Positions 1 to 8,663 of a stretch of 64,000 bases of DNA are shown here, piece by piece. Under the pieces are notes generated by a model that did not search any database, was not told the origin of the DNA, and worked only from the letters and a program-made list of their open reading frames with translations. The stretch lies in assembly GCF_003096195.1 (NCBI RefSeq), contig NZ_CP023004.1, forward strand, positions 2,398,501 through 2,462,500. Reading direction: 5' to 3'. Origin of the DNA: Ereboglobus luteus (lineage in GTDB: Bacteria > Verrucomicrobiota > Verrucomicrobiia > Opitutales > Opitutaceae). Positions within the stretch are counted from its first letter, which is position 1, and the number at the start of each line of letters is the position of its first letter. The position numbers were made by a program, and so were the translations under genes.

Positions 1-1019
1 CCGTCGGGTAGTTTTGCGTAAAACGCCTGCTCCTCGGGGCCGAAATAACGCACGGGATGCCAGGTTTTAGGGTTGATTTTTTCACCCTTGAACGGGTTCT
101 CGACGCGGAACAAATCGATCTGCAAATCGTAGAGGTGCGGTGAGTCAGGGCTCCATGTTTTTGCGTTGGGGACCGGGATGTTGAGCTCGCGGTTGAGGCG
201 TCCGCTGGCCTCGGCGACGAGCTTGCCGCCGTCGAGCACGCGCGCGCGGATGGCGTAGTGCGTTTTGCCGAGGGCGACGCGGTTGCCGAGCGCGGTGAGC
301 GTGAGCAGGCCGGCGTCGAGGTTGGGCTCGCATTTCACGACGGCGATGCTCATTTCGGCGGGCACGGGTTCGAGCCAGACGGTCTGCCAGATGCCGGAGG
401 CGGGCGTATACCAGATGCCGTGCTGCTCGAGTTTTTGTTTGCCGCGCGGCTGGTCGCCCTCGCTCGTGGGATCGGTGACGGCGACAACGAGCTTCTGCTC
501 GCCGCCCGCCTTGATGTAGGGCGTGATGTCGAAGCTGAACGGATCAAAACCGCCGCGATGCGAACCGACGGGCGCGCCGTTCACGTAAATGTGCGCCTCC
601 CAGTCAACCGCGCCGAAATGCAGGAGCACGCGCTGTCCGTCCCACGCCTTTGGAATTGAAAAGCTGCGGTGATACCAGAGGCGCTGGTCGGGTTTGAACC
701 CGCGCGCGACGCCGGAAAGGACGGACTCGACCGGATAGGGCACGCGGATTTTGCCGTCGTATTTTGCGGGCGCGGGCGCGGCGATGGGCGTGATGGCGTA
801 GTCCCACTGGCCGTTGAGATTTTGCCAGGCGGCGCGCGTCATTTGCGGGCGCGGGTATTCCTGCCAGCCGCGTCCGGCCTGGGCGTCGGCGGCCCAGGGG
901 GTGAGCATGGGCGCGTCGGTTTTGGTTTCGTTTTGGGCGGAGGCGATTGCCGTGAGCGAAAGCGCGAGCGCGCAGAGGCCCAGTGCTTTTATCGACGATG
1001 TGATGTTTGGGTTTTTCAT
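1..1019 (-). CDS. Glycoside hydrolase family 2 protein (5' part, cut by window edge)
   Basis: 339 residues are readable from the ATG at 1019; the gene continues beyond position 1. Residues 1-28 form a signal peptide ending AIASA before Gln29, so the enzyme is exported. The rest matches the N-terminal half of GH2 enzymes: a sugar-binding jelly roll (about 45-220, with LNGQWDYAI near its start and FDPFSFDIT later) followed by the start of the immunoglobulin-like domain. The catalytic TIM barrel lies outside the window, so beta-galactosidase, beta-glucuronidase and beta-mannosidase cannot be told apart. A second GH2 gene of LacZ type lies at 35951. The family call is firm, the substrate unknown. 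Confidence 0.85.
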   Translation of the reverse strand, partial: MKNPNITSSIKALGLCALALSLTAIASAQNETKTDAPMLTPWAADAQAGRGWQEYPRPQMTRAAWQNLNGQWDYAITPIAAPAPAKYDGKIRVPYPVESVLSGVARGFKPDQRLWYHRSFSIPKAWDGQRVLLHFGAVDWEAHIYVNGAPVGSHRGGFDPFSFDITPYIKAGGEQKLVVAVTDPTSEGDQPRGKQKLEQHGIWYTPASGIWQTVWLEPVPAEMSIAVVKCEPNLDAGLLTLTALGNRVALGKTHYAIRARVLDGGKLVAEASGRLNRELNIPVPNAKTWSPDSPHLYDLQIDLFRVENPFKGEKINPKTWHPVRYFGPEEQAFYAKLPD

Positions 1020-1098
1020 GAGAAAAGAGGGTGGGGGGGAGTATCCGTGGATTACGTCCGGCATGGAAACAGGGCGAGATAAATGCGGCGGGTTCCTG

Positions 1099-1869
1099 TC
1101 ACATGCGCCCCATGTGTGCGAGCGCGAGCGCGACGGCGGAGACGATCGCGGTTTCGAGGCGCAACACGCGCGGGCCGAGGTGCGCGAATGCGAAATGCGC
1201 GGCGCGGAGCCGGTCGCGTTCATCCGCCGTCCAGCCGCGTTCGGAACCGAGCGCGAGGATGAATTCGGAATTCGGGGCGCGGGGCGCGGAATGGGAGGAA
1301 AGCAGTTCGCCCAGCGACGCGGGGGACTCGTAGTTGTCGAGCGCGACGCGTCGCGCCGAGGGCCGGTCGCGTGCCAGGCTCGCGAGGGTTTCGTCGAGTG
1401 TATTCGAAAACTCAATACGCGGGATGCGCGTGCAAAAAGCCTGCGCGGCGCCTGCCTCCAGGTGACGGCGGTATTCGCCGGTTGTCCAGAGCGTGCTTTG
1501 CGCGTAGGAAGGCTCGCCGCGCGCGGTCGTGGCAAAGTGCATTTCCGAAACACCCAGCGCGGTGGCTTCGTTGAGGATTTTGCGCGCGGTTTGCGGCCGC
1601 GGAAGTCCGATGACAAGCGTGACGGGCGGGAGTGGCGGCGGCTCGGTTTTGTCCCACGCAAAGGCGAGCGAAATCGCGCCGTCGGATGCGATACCGGAGA
1701 GCGTGCCTTTGCCGCGAGGGCCGTTGACGAGGCCTGCGTCGAAGGTGTCGCCCGGCCTTCGGCGAAGCACGCCGATGATGTGCGCGGCGCGCGCGTCGTT
1801 TTTCGCGAGCGTGACAGCGTCCCGCGAGGCTGTCGAAAAATCGTCAGGCGTGAAAAGGATGAGGTTCAA
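1099..1869 (-). CDS. rsmE: 16S rRNA (uracil(1498)-N(3))-methyltransferase RsmE
   Basis: 256 residues, the usual size for RsmE, a SPOUT-fold enzyme that uses S-adenosylmethionine to methylate U1498 of 16S rRNA in the assembled 30S subunit. The N-terminal third is the PUA-like RNA-binding part. The C-terminal SAM-binding knot shows GSERGW at 208-213, in place of the commoner G-P-E-G-G, and LGPRVLRLETA at 231-241, the most characteristic family motif. It is followed 79 bp downstream by the GH2 gene on the same strand, but nothing suggests a functional link. The upstream neighbours on this strand are also housekeeping genes. Confidence 0.92.
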   Translation of the reverse strand: MNLILFTPDDFSTASRDAVTLAKNDARAAHIIGVLRRRPGDTFDAGLVNGPRGKGTLSGIASDGAISLAFAWDKTEPPPLPPVTLVIGLPRPQTARKILNEATALGVSEMHFATTARGEPSYAQSTLWTTGEYRRHLEAGAAQAFCTRIPRIEFSNTLDETLASLARDRPSARRVALDNYESPASLGELLSSHSAPRAPNSEFILALGSERGWTADERDRLRAAHFAFAHLGPRVLRLETAIVSAVALALAHMGRM

Positions 1870-1913
1870 ACGGAAAGCGGTGGATGAATTTTTTTACGGC
1901 GCGAAGAAACCGC

Positions 1914-2825
1914 TCAATCGCCCGTTTCTCCGAGAAGCTGCTCCTTGGTCGAGCGCGGGCGGATCACCGAGGCGGCGTCGCCTTGGTAATAGGCGATGCT
2001 GTTGGCGGGCATCGATTGCATCAGCCACACGTTCGAGCCGACGATTGAGTTTTCGCCGATCACCGTGTCGCCGCCGAGAATCGTCGCGCCGGGATACACG
2101 ATGACGTTGTCGCGCAGCTCCGGATGGCGCTTCACGCCTTTTACGGGATGGCCCTTTTCATCCAGCTCGAACGACTTCGCGCCGAGCGTCACGCCCTGGT
2201 AAATCTTCACGTGATTTCCGATGCGCGCCGTCTCGCCGATCACGACGCCCGTGCAGTGGTCGATAAAAAAATGCGTGCCGATTGTCGCGCCCGGGTGGAT
2301 GTCGGTGCCCGTGCGTTCGTGGCCGTATTCGGTCAACATGCGCGGCAGCAGCGGCACGTTCAGCAGGTAGAGTTCGTGCGCGATGCGTTGCAGCGAAATC
2401 ACCAGCACGCACGGATACGCCAGGATGATTTCCTCCACGCTGCGCGCCGCAGGGTCGCCCTCATACGCCGCCACCACGTCGGTCTGGGTCACGCGGCGCA
2501 ACTCCGGCAGGCATTCAAGCAGCGCCATTGTTTTTTCCTTCGCGCGCGTTTCGGCATCCTCGATACCCGCGAAAACAAGACTTTTGCGGATGTCGTTTGT
2601 GAGGCGCGTTTCGATGCTTTCCAGCATCCGGTCGACGAATGCCGGCACGTTTTTTTTCTCAAGCGCGTCCTCCCCGAAAAATCCCGGGAAAAGGACATAC
2701 ATAAAATCGCGCGCGAGCTGGTTGATCGATTCCTCGGCGGGCAGGTTGCTGCCTTCGAGATGGTTGATGCCGCCTTCGTTTTGGTAGGAGGCGAGCAGGG
2801 CGCGTTTGATGTTTTCGAGGTTCAT
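1914..2825 (-). CDS. cysE: Serine O-acetyltransferase (CysE/EpsC type)
   Basis: 303 residues. The enzyme makes O-acetylserine from serine and acetyl-CoA, the first committed step of cysteine synthesis, in the cytosol. Residues 1-160 are the helical N-terminal domain. From about 170 the left-handed beta-helix of hexapeptide repeats begins, with the catalytic-region motifs DIHPG (175-179) and DH (189-190), then GVVIGETARIG and GVTLGAKSF. The C-terminal tail is longer than in the E. coli enzyme, as in the EpsC-like branch. It lies between rsmE and truA on the same strand. Supplying sulfur amino acids is compatible with the sulfatases further along, but no linkage is implied. Confidence 0.9.
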   Translation of the reverse strand: MNLENIKRALLASYQNEGGINHLEGSNLPAEESINQLARDFMYVLFPGFFGEDALEKKNVPAFVDRMLESIETRLTNDIRKSLVFAGIEDAETRAKEKTMALLECLPELRRVTQTDVVAAYEGDPAARSVEEIILAYPCVLVISLQRIAHELYLLNVPLLPRMLTEYGHERTGTDIHPGATIGTHFFIDHCTGVVIGETARIGNHVKIYQGVTLGAKSFELDEKGHPVKGVKRHPELRDNVIVYPGATILGGDTVIGENSIVGSNVWLMQSMPANSIAYYQGDAASVIRPRSTKEQLLGETGD

Positions 2826-2863
2826 GTTGTGTGCGACCAGTCCGAAATGACAGAGCCGCGTTT

Positions 2864-3619
2864 TTAATAAAACACTTTTTCCAGAAAAAGTCCCCGCGGC
2901 GGCGCGGTCTGCACGCGCGTCGTGCGTTTTCCACTTTTTAGCAATCCGCGCAAATCATCGGGCGCGAGCTTGCCTTCGCCGACCGCCACGAGCGCGCCGA
3001 CGAGGCTGCGCACCATTTTATACATGAACCCGTCGGCCTCGGCGGCGATGCGCACATGACGTCCGCGTTTCGCGATTTCGAGCCGCCGCAGGTCGCGCAC
3101 CGTGTCTTCCTTTGGCGGGCCGTTCAGCGCGGAAAACGCGCGGAAGTCGTGTTTTCCTCGCAAAATCGCCGCGCCTTTTTTCATCGCCTCGATGTCGAGC
3201 GGACGCGGGCGGTCGATTGCCCACGCGTAAGGCCGTGTGAACGGGTCGGCGTCGCCGAGATACAAATGATACAGGTAAAGTTTTCCCGTCGCCGAAAAGC
3301 GCGAGTGGAAATCCTCCAGCACCGCGCGCACGGACTTGATTTGGATTTGCTGCGGCAGCCCGCCGCGCAACGCCGCGCGCAGTTTTTCCGGCCCGTGTTT
3401 CCATGCCGCGTCGAAATGAAAAACCTGGCCGCGCGCATGCACGCCCGCGTCGGTGCGCCCGCTCGCGTGCACGCGAATCAGCTCGCCGAAAATCTCGCGC
3501 AGGCGCGATTCGATCACGTCCTGAATCGCGCGCCCGCCGCGTTGCGATTGCCAGCCTTCGAACGGGGCGCCGTCGTAGGCGCAGACGCATTTCCAGCGGA
3601 TTATTTTGCCGCCGCTCAC
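2864..3619 (-). CDS. truA: tRNA pseudouridine(38-40) synthase TruA
   Basis: 251 residues. It converts uridines 38, 39 and 40 of the tRNA anticodon arm to pseudouridine. GRTDAGVHA carries the catalytic Asp57, and the family YDG and GWQ motifs appear near the N-terminus. The start codon is GTG (3619-3617) and overlaps the TGA stop of ruvX in a GTGA arrangement, indicating translational coupling. Length and motifs are ordinary for the family. Confidence 0.93.
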   Translation of the reverse strand: MSGGKIIRWKCVCAYDGAPFEGWQSQRGGRAIQDVIESRLREIFGELIRVHASGRTDAGVHARGQVFHFDAAWKHGPEKLRAALRGGLPQQIQIKSVRAVLEDFHSRFSATGKLYLYHLYLGDADPFTRPYAWAIDRPRPLDIEAMKKGAAILRGKHDFRAFSALNGPPKEDTVRDLRRLEIAKRGRHVRIAAEADGFMYKMVRSLVGALVAVGEGKLAPDDLRGLLKSGKRTTRVQTAPPRGLFLEKVFY

Positions 3620-4071
3620 AAATCATCCTCCGTTTCGGCTTGAAAGCCTTCGGGCGCGGGCAAGCGCAGATTCTGCTCCAGAAAATCTTGCAGGATGATC
3701 GTCGCCGCGCGCGAGTCGATCAGCCCGCTTGCGCGCACGTCGCGCCGCTGGGCTTTTGGAATCGACGACTCGGCCTCATAGGACGTGAGCCGTTCATCCA
3801 CCAAATGCACCGGCAGCTGAAACTCGCTTTCCAACCGCCTCGCGAACTTTTCGACTTCCTTCGCCTTGAATCCCTCGGAGTCGTCCATGTTGAGCGGCCA
3901 GCCGAGGACGATGTCGGTGATGCGCCTTTGCCTTATGACGGATCCGAGCGCGGCCCAGCGTTTTTCGGCGTCGGCATCCGTGAGGGCGGGCAGGGGAGTG
4001 GCCACGCCGATCTCGTCGCCGTAGCTCAGGCCGATGCGGCGTTCACCGTAATCTATGCCGATTGCTCGCAT
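3616..4071 (-). CDS. ruvX: Putative Holliday junction resolvase / pre-16S rRNA nuclease RuvX (YqgF)
   Basis: 151 residues from the ATG at 4071, giving the family N-terminus MRAIGIDYGERRIGLSYGD with the RNase H-like catalytic Asp7. An in-frame ATG 29 codons upstream at 4158 would add a basic, poorly conserved leader and is judged spurious. Family members trim the 5' end of pre-16S rRNA (YqgF) and have been proposed to resolve Holliday junctions. VDERLTSYEAE towards the C-terminus holds the second acidic cluster. The stop codon overlaps the GTG start of truA. Confidence 0.88.
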   Translation of the reverse strand: MRAIGIDYGERRIGLSYGDEIGVATPLPALTDADAEKRWAALGSVIRQRRITDIVLGWPLNMDDSEGFKAKEVEKFARRLESEFQLPVHLVDERLTSYEAESSIPKAQRRDVRASGLIDSRAATIILQDFLEQNLRLPAPEGFQAETEDDL

Positions 4072-4214
4072 GAAAATTTTACGAGGAAAAAAGCAGCGCG
4101 CATGCGATGCGGCAAGACGGGAGTATTCGCGGCTGTGCGCAGGCGAAAGGCGGAACACTCACATTCTTTGTCATGCGGGCTGATCGTTTTTATGTTGTTG
4201 ACCAACAGGTGCTT

Positions 4215-5165
4215 TTACATTGCTAGCAATGCTTCGGCTGCACTTTCGTCAGTCAGGAGGGTTTTTAGCATGCCTCCTTTTAGCGCACCGGCGATGGCGG
4301 GGGCGCGCACGGCTCCCGATGAGATCCCGATTACTTGCGGGATTTTGCGCAAGTCGTCCAAGTCGATGCTGATCACCCGGTCGCGCCAGTAAGAGGCGCA
4401 TTCGCGGCCGTTTTTGTCGAAGAAACGTCCGCAGATTTCCCCGACCGCGCCGATTTTTCTGAGTTGAATGAAATCATTTTCATCCAACACGTTGCGTTCA
4501 ACGTAAACCGAAAGATCGAGCGGCCCAACACCCACGATCGCGGCGTCCGCTTTTTTCAGGCGTTCGCTCACGGATCGGATTTGCTCGGAGGCCAGGAAAA
4601 AATCGCGCGTTTTCTTGTCCTCCACGAAGGCGGGCGTGCTCAGTGTCAGGAATTCGCCGCCCCAGAGCTTCACAAGGGAGCGTCCGAGTTCGAGCGAGTC
4701 AACGGAGGAGACGTTGGAATCGATACTGCCCATTGCCTGCACGATTGTGAGGCGCCGGGCGTCGTTGCGCCGGAAGCGGTGCACCAATTCGGAGACGCTG
4801 CGCCCGCCGCCCATCGCGAGCGTGCCGGAGTTTGGGAGCTGTTCGGATACAAACGGCGCCCCGAAGTGGCCGACTGTCTGGCGCGCGGTCTCGGGATTCG
4901 CGTTCGGCGCGGTTTTCACGACGGCGACTTCCGTCAGGCCAAACCGGGCGCATAACTCGTGCTCCAGCTTGGGGTTACGCGCATTGTATTGGTCGACCGA
5001 GATGCGGACGATTCCGCGCTCCAAGGCCACGGCCAGCATGCGCGAGATTTTGGTCTGCGAAACGCGGACGAGGTTTGTGATTTCGGCCTGCCCCAAGCCG
5101 TCCACGTAGTAGAGTGTGGCTACCAGGCGGAGTTCATCATCGGAATAGTCGGCTTTTCTGGGCAT
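4215..5165 (-). CDS. SorC/DeoR-family sugar-binding transcriptional regulator
   Basis: 316 residues, the normal SorC-family length. Residues about 8-50 form a helix-turn-helix (GQAEITNLVRVSQTKISRML), and the rest is the sugar-phosphate-binding effector domain with AMGGGRSVSELV near 119 and the closing GISSGAVRAPAIAGALKGG. Members are usually controlled by phosphorylated sugars. It is divergent from the glycerophosphodiesterase and organophosphate transporter genes starting at 5347, so it is the natural candidate to regulate them; that link is inference. The 181 bp divergent spacer is AT-rich and holds a candidate operator. Confidence 0.88.
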   Translation of the reverse strand: MPRKADYSDDELRLVATLYYVDGLGQAEITNLVRVSQTKISRMLAVALERGIVRISVDQYNARNPKLEHELCARFGLTEVAVVKTAPNANPETARQTVGHFGAPFVSEQLPNSGTLAMGGGRSVSELVHRFRRNDARRLTIVQAMGSIDSNVSSVDSLELGRSLVKLWGGEFLTLSTPAFVEDKKTRDFFLASEQIRSVSERLKKADAAIVGVGPLDLSVYVERNVLDENDFIQLRKIGAVGEICGRFFDKNGRECASYWRDRVISIDLDDLRKIPQVIGISSGAVRAPAIAGALKGGMLKTLLTDESAAEALLAM

Positions 5166-5171
5166 GGGATA

Positions 5172-5222
5172 TTGAAGTAATAAATAAAGTGGTTGAAATA
5201 AAAGATTAAATATTTATTCATA
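5172..5222. promoter_or_regulatory. Candidate operator in the SorC regulator / glycerophosphodiesterase divergent spacer
   Basis: Two near-identical direct repeats, TTGAAGTAAT (5172-5181) and TTGAAATAAA (5193-5202), have starts 21 bp apart (about two helical turns). TTTATTCATA at 5213-5222 is an imperfect inverted partner of the second repeat. The block lies just upstream of the regulator start in a very AT-rich stretch. It fits an autoregulatory SorC site, but AT-richness alone could produce it. Confidence 0.3.
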
Positions 5223-5346
5223 TAAACTTTCCAATCGACAAGTCTTTTTTTTCCCTTCTCTTTTGAACGTTGCCCGCGTTATTTAAATCCCCAGTAAATT
5301 TGCCTACTTATTTGATAAAACGCCCAATATTCCAACACCCAAGAAA

Positions 5347-6212
5347 ATGAAAACCCGCACAGCATCCGCTCTAGTCATCGCCGCGCTTGTGGCGTTCCCT
5401 TTCCTTTCCGGCTGCGCCAGCAAGGATAAAGCGCAGTCCACCGCTTCCGCGCCCGGCGCGCCCGTCGGCATCGTCGCCCACCGCGGCGCCTCCTATGACG
5501 CGCCCGAAAACACCCTCGCCGCCCAAAAACTCGCATGGGAACAGGGAGCCGACGCCGTTGAGACCGATATCTACCTGACCAAGGACGGCAAAATCATCGC
5601 CCTGCACGACAAAACCACCAATCGCACCACGGGAAAGAAGCTCACGCCCTCGAAATCCACGCTCGCCGAATTGCGCGCGCTCGACGCCGGCTCATGGAAA
5701 TCCTCGAAATACGCCGGTGAAAAAATCCCCACGCTCGACGAGCAGCTCGCGCTGATCCCCAGCGGCAAGCGCATGTTCATCGAAATCAAGGTCGGCCCCG
5801 AAATCGTTCCCGAACTCGTCCGCTGCCTCGCCAAGGCCGGCGCCGGCAAGCACAACATCACTTTCATCAGCTTCAACTACGACGCCCTCAAGGCCGCCCA
5901 TGAGGCGCTCCCTGAAATCCCCGCCCAGTATCTCAAGGGCTACCGCGATCCCGCCAAGCGCAAGCCCGGCTATGTGCAGCCCACGATCGACGAAGTCATC
6001 AAGGAGGCCAAGACCGCCAATTTCACCGGACTCGACTTGCAGTCAACCTGGCCCTCAGCAAGGCCGACGTGAAACGAATCAAGGACGCCGGGCTCGAATT
6101 GCACGTGTGGACGGTTGACGATCCCGTCTTGGGTAGACATTGGATCGAACTCGGCACGATGAGCATCACCACAAATCGCCCCGCTTACCTGCGCAAAGAG
6201 CTCAAACTCTGA
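5347..6212 (+). pseudogene. Glycerophosphodiester phosphodiesterase lipoprotein, interrupted by one -1 frameshift
   Basis: The gene encodes a lipoprotein (LSGC lipobox, Cys23) of the GlpQ/UgpQ family, which hydrolyses glycerophosphodiesters to glycerol 3-phosphate and an alcohol. Active-site residues are visible: HRG (H45, R46), PENT, the metal ligands E72 and D74 in VETDIYLTKDG, and H87. The frame opened at 5347 ends prematurely at 6072. The family C-terminus (KDAGLELHVWTVDD, then TTNRPAYL) continues in another frame to a stop at 6212, so one base is missing near 6041. No long homopolymer lies there. Restored length is 288 residues. The organophosphate transporter 60 bp downstream would import the product. 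Sequencing error is likelier than decay. Confidence 0.82.
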
Positions 6213-6272
6213 GGTTTCAGTTTTTTTTATTAAAAAACGCACCCGCACGCTTTTATTGGGACACCGACATAA

Positions 6273-7661
6273 ATGACCACATCCGCGCAAACAGCAGACC
6301 CCTCCTCCGCAGAAACCGCGAAACGCTTTAAGTATTGGCAATGGCGCACGATCATCGCGACGATGGTCGGCTACGCCTTGTTTTATTTTGTGCGGAAAAA
6401 CTTCAGCATGGCCATGCCCGGCATGGAGGCGGACTTGGGTATTTCGAAAACAAGCCTCGGTATCTTTCTCACACTCAACGGTTTGGTTTACGGCGGGTCG
6501 CGTTTTCTGAACGGCATGCTGGCCGACGTGCTCAACGCCCGCTTCTACATGGCGACGGGGCTCGCCTTGTGCGCGCTGGCGAACTTCGCGTTCGGTTTCG
6601 GCGTGGACATCGCCGCTTGGATATCCGGTGAACCTTCGGGGCCGGCCTTTTCAAACGCTCTGATCTTGTTTCTGGGCATCACTTGGGTGGTCAACGGATT
6701 CCTTCAAGGCTCCGGTTTCCCTCCCTGCGCGCGGTTGCTCACGCACTGGGTTCCGCCGAAGGAGCTCGCCACAAAAATGTCGGTTTGGAACACCTCGCAC
6801 TCCATCGGCGCGGGTTTGGTGGTCATCCTTTGCGGATACATCATGGCTCACATGGGCACCGGTGAAAACCACACGGGCGCGTGGCGCTGGTGTTTCTGGA
6901 TACCGGCAAGCATCGCCCTGCTCGGATCGATCGGGCTGTTTGCGTTTTTGCGCGACACTCCCACCGACGTCGGCCTGCCGGAACTGGAGGGCACCACGGT
7001 AAAATTGAAAAAAACGAGCGGAAAAACCAAATCGGCGGAGCACTTGGCGCTTCTGCGCGAAAAGGTGTTTTTTAACCCGCTGATCTGGATTCTCGGATTC
7101 TCCAACTTCTTTGTCTATGTCGTCCGTTTTTCCGTGCTCGATTGGGGGCCGACGCTGCTCCAGCAATCCAAGGGCGTGAGCGTGGCGAAGTCGGGCTGGC
7201 TGGTGGCTCTGTTTGAGATCGCCGGCATCGTCGGAATGCTCGTGGCGGGGTGGGCGACCGACCGCTGGCTCAAGGGCCGCGCGCACCGCACCTGCGTGTT
7301 TTGCATGCTCGGCGCCGCGATTTGCGCCATCGCCCTCTGGCAAATCCCCGCGTCCGCCCCCATGTGGATGCTGCTGGCCGTCCTTTGCTCCACGGGCTTT
7401 TTCATTTACGGCCCGCAGGCGCTCGTCGGCATCGCGGCGGCCAACCAGGCCACCAAAAAAGCCGCTGCCAGCGCCAACGGAATCACGGGCATATTCGCCT
7501 ACGCGAGCACCGCCGTCTCGGGCGTGGGCTTCGGCTACGTCGCCCAGCACTACGGCTGGAACTTCGCCTACATCGCCATCATCATCATGGCGTTCATCGG
7601 CATGGGCGGCTTTTTGCTGATGTGGGGCGCCAAGGCCGACGGCTACGACGAGCAGGCGTGA
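6273..7661 (+). CDS. MFS organophosphate:phosphate antiporter, GlpT/UhpT family
   Basis: 462 residues with about 12 hydrophobic segments. The start carries the family signature FYFVRKNFSMAMPGM and, further on, FLQGSGFPPCARLLTHW, typical of the organophosphate:Pi antiporter group that exchanges internal phosphate for glycerol 3-phosphate or hexose phosphate. It lies 60 bp after the glycerophosphodiesterase, suggesting co-transcription and uptake of its product. It is a clear paralogue of the transporter at 8664 but diverged, so the two may take different phosphoesters. Substrate specificity cannot be read from the sequence. Confidence 0.87.
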   Translation: MTTSAQTADPSSAETAKRFKYWQWRTIIATMVGYALFYFVRKNFSMAMPGMEADLGISKTSLGIFLTLNGLVYGGSRFLNGMLADVLNARFYMATGLALCALANFAFGFGVDIAAWISGEPSGPAFSNALILFLGITWVVNGFLQGSGFPPCARLLTHWVPPKELATKMSVWNTSHSIGAGLVVILCGYIMAHMGTGENHTGAWRWCFWIPASIALLGSIGLFAFLRDTPTDVGLPELEGTTVKLKKTSGKTKSAEHLALLREKVFFNPLIWILGFSNFFVYVVRFSVLDWGPTLLQQSKGVSVAKSGWLVALFEIAGIVGMLVAGWATDRWLKGRAHRTCVFCMLGAAICAIALWQIPASAPMWMLLAVLCSTGFFIYGPQALVGIAAANQATKKAAASANGITGIFAYASTAVSGVGFGYVAQHYGWNFAYIAIIIMAFIGMGGFLLMWGAKADGYDEQA

Positions 7662-7721
7662 GCCCCTCCTGTTATATTTTCCAATAAACCATCGCTTCTT
7701 ATTTTAATATATAAACCCAAA

Positions 7722-8498
7722 ATGAAAAAAATAATACTTCCGCTCGTAATATTGGCGTTCTGCTCCGCGCAAACGATGTTCGCCTGGGGCAAGAGGGGCC
7801 ACGACTCCATCGCCTACATCGCCGAGTGCAACCTCACCCCGAAGGCGAAGGCCACCATCGAGAAATACCTGGGGAACCGGTCGATTGTATATTATTCCAC
7901 ATGGATGGATGAATACAGGCGGACACCGGAATATAAATACACGCACCCCTGGCACACCGGCGGGGTTGACAAGAACTTGAAAAGCACGCCCGAGGGACGC
8001 AAGCCGGACGGCGACGCGGTTGCCGAGCTCGAAAAAGCCATCGCCACCCTGAAGAATTATAAGAAACTCGACGCTGCCACGGTCAACCTGAACCTGAAGT
8101 TTGTAATACACCTCGCCGGCGACATGCACTGCCCCGTGCATATAAAGTATCCCGACATCAAAATGAATTTTAAGGTGAAGATGAAGGGCAGGGAAATGAC
8201 ATATCACGCCGTCTGGGATTCCGGCCTGATCGAGGCCTCGCACGCTTGGGGCTACATGGAATACCGTCACCAGCTCGACCGTTATTCGAACGCCGAGCGG
8301 ATCGCCATGAGCAAGGGCACGCCCGCCGATTGGTTTCACGAAAGCGCGAAGGACTGCGTTAAAATCTACGACTGGGCCAAGCCGGGCGCCGATCTCGGCC
8401 AGGATTATATAAACCAGGCGCACGAGCTCGCGGAAATGCAAATTGTAAAAGCCGGCTACCGCCTCGCCCGCACGCTGAACGAATTATTCGACAATTAA
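7722..8498 (+). CDS. Secreted S1/P1-type zinc nuclease
   Basis: 258 residues. A signal peptide (1-21) is followed directly by Trp22, which becomes the mature N-terminus and a zinc ligand in this family. Other candidate ligands match: H27 in WGKRGH, D63 in WMDEY, a His at 75 or 78, H130/D134/H140 in HLAGDMHCPVH, and H162/D166 in HAVWD. Such enzymes cut single-stranded nucleic acids and remove 3'-phosphates. Lying between two organophosphate transporters, it fits phosphate or nucleotide scavenging outside the cytoplasm. It is preceded by an AT-rich leader (7660-7721) that may hold its own promoter. Confidence 0.88.
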   Translation: MKKIILPLVILAFCSAQTMFAWGKRGHDSIAYIAECNLTPKAKATIEKYLGNRSIVYYSTWMDEYRRTPEYKYTHPWHTGGVDKNLKSTPEGRKPDGDAVAELEKAIATLKNYKKLDAATVNLNLKFVIHLAGDMHCPVHIKYPDIKMNFKVKMKGREMTYHAVWDSGLIEASHAWGYMEYRHQLDRYSNAERIAMSKGTPADWFHESAKDCVKIYDWAKPGADLGQDYINQAHELAEMQIVKAGYRLARTLNELFDN

Positions 8499-8539
8499 TA
8501 TAAAGTTTTTTCAAAAACCGCTTCAATACAGGCCAGAAA

Positions 8540-8628
8540 AACGCGGATAAACTCAAATCAACACAGACGCCAAGCCTCCTGATTCTTGTATCTACTCCGC
8601 GTTCATCCGTGACCATCTGCGGTTAAAA
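8540..8628. repeat. Dispersed palindromic element, family A (copy 1, degenerate)
   Basis: The left arm has ACGCGGATAAAC and CAACACAGAC. The right arm reads CCGCGTTCATCCGTGACC then ATCTGCGGTTAAAAG, ending 35 bp before the transporter start at 8664. The same words recur at 39374, 44770, 45760, 54350 and 59326. Arms are only partly complementary in this copy. Confidence 0.65.
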
Positions 8629-8663
8629 GAATTTCTGATTTTTTTAATATAAACAAAGCATCC

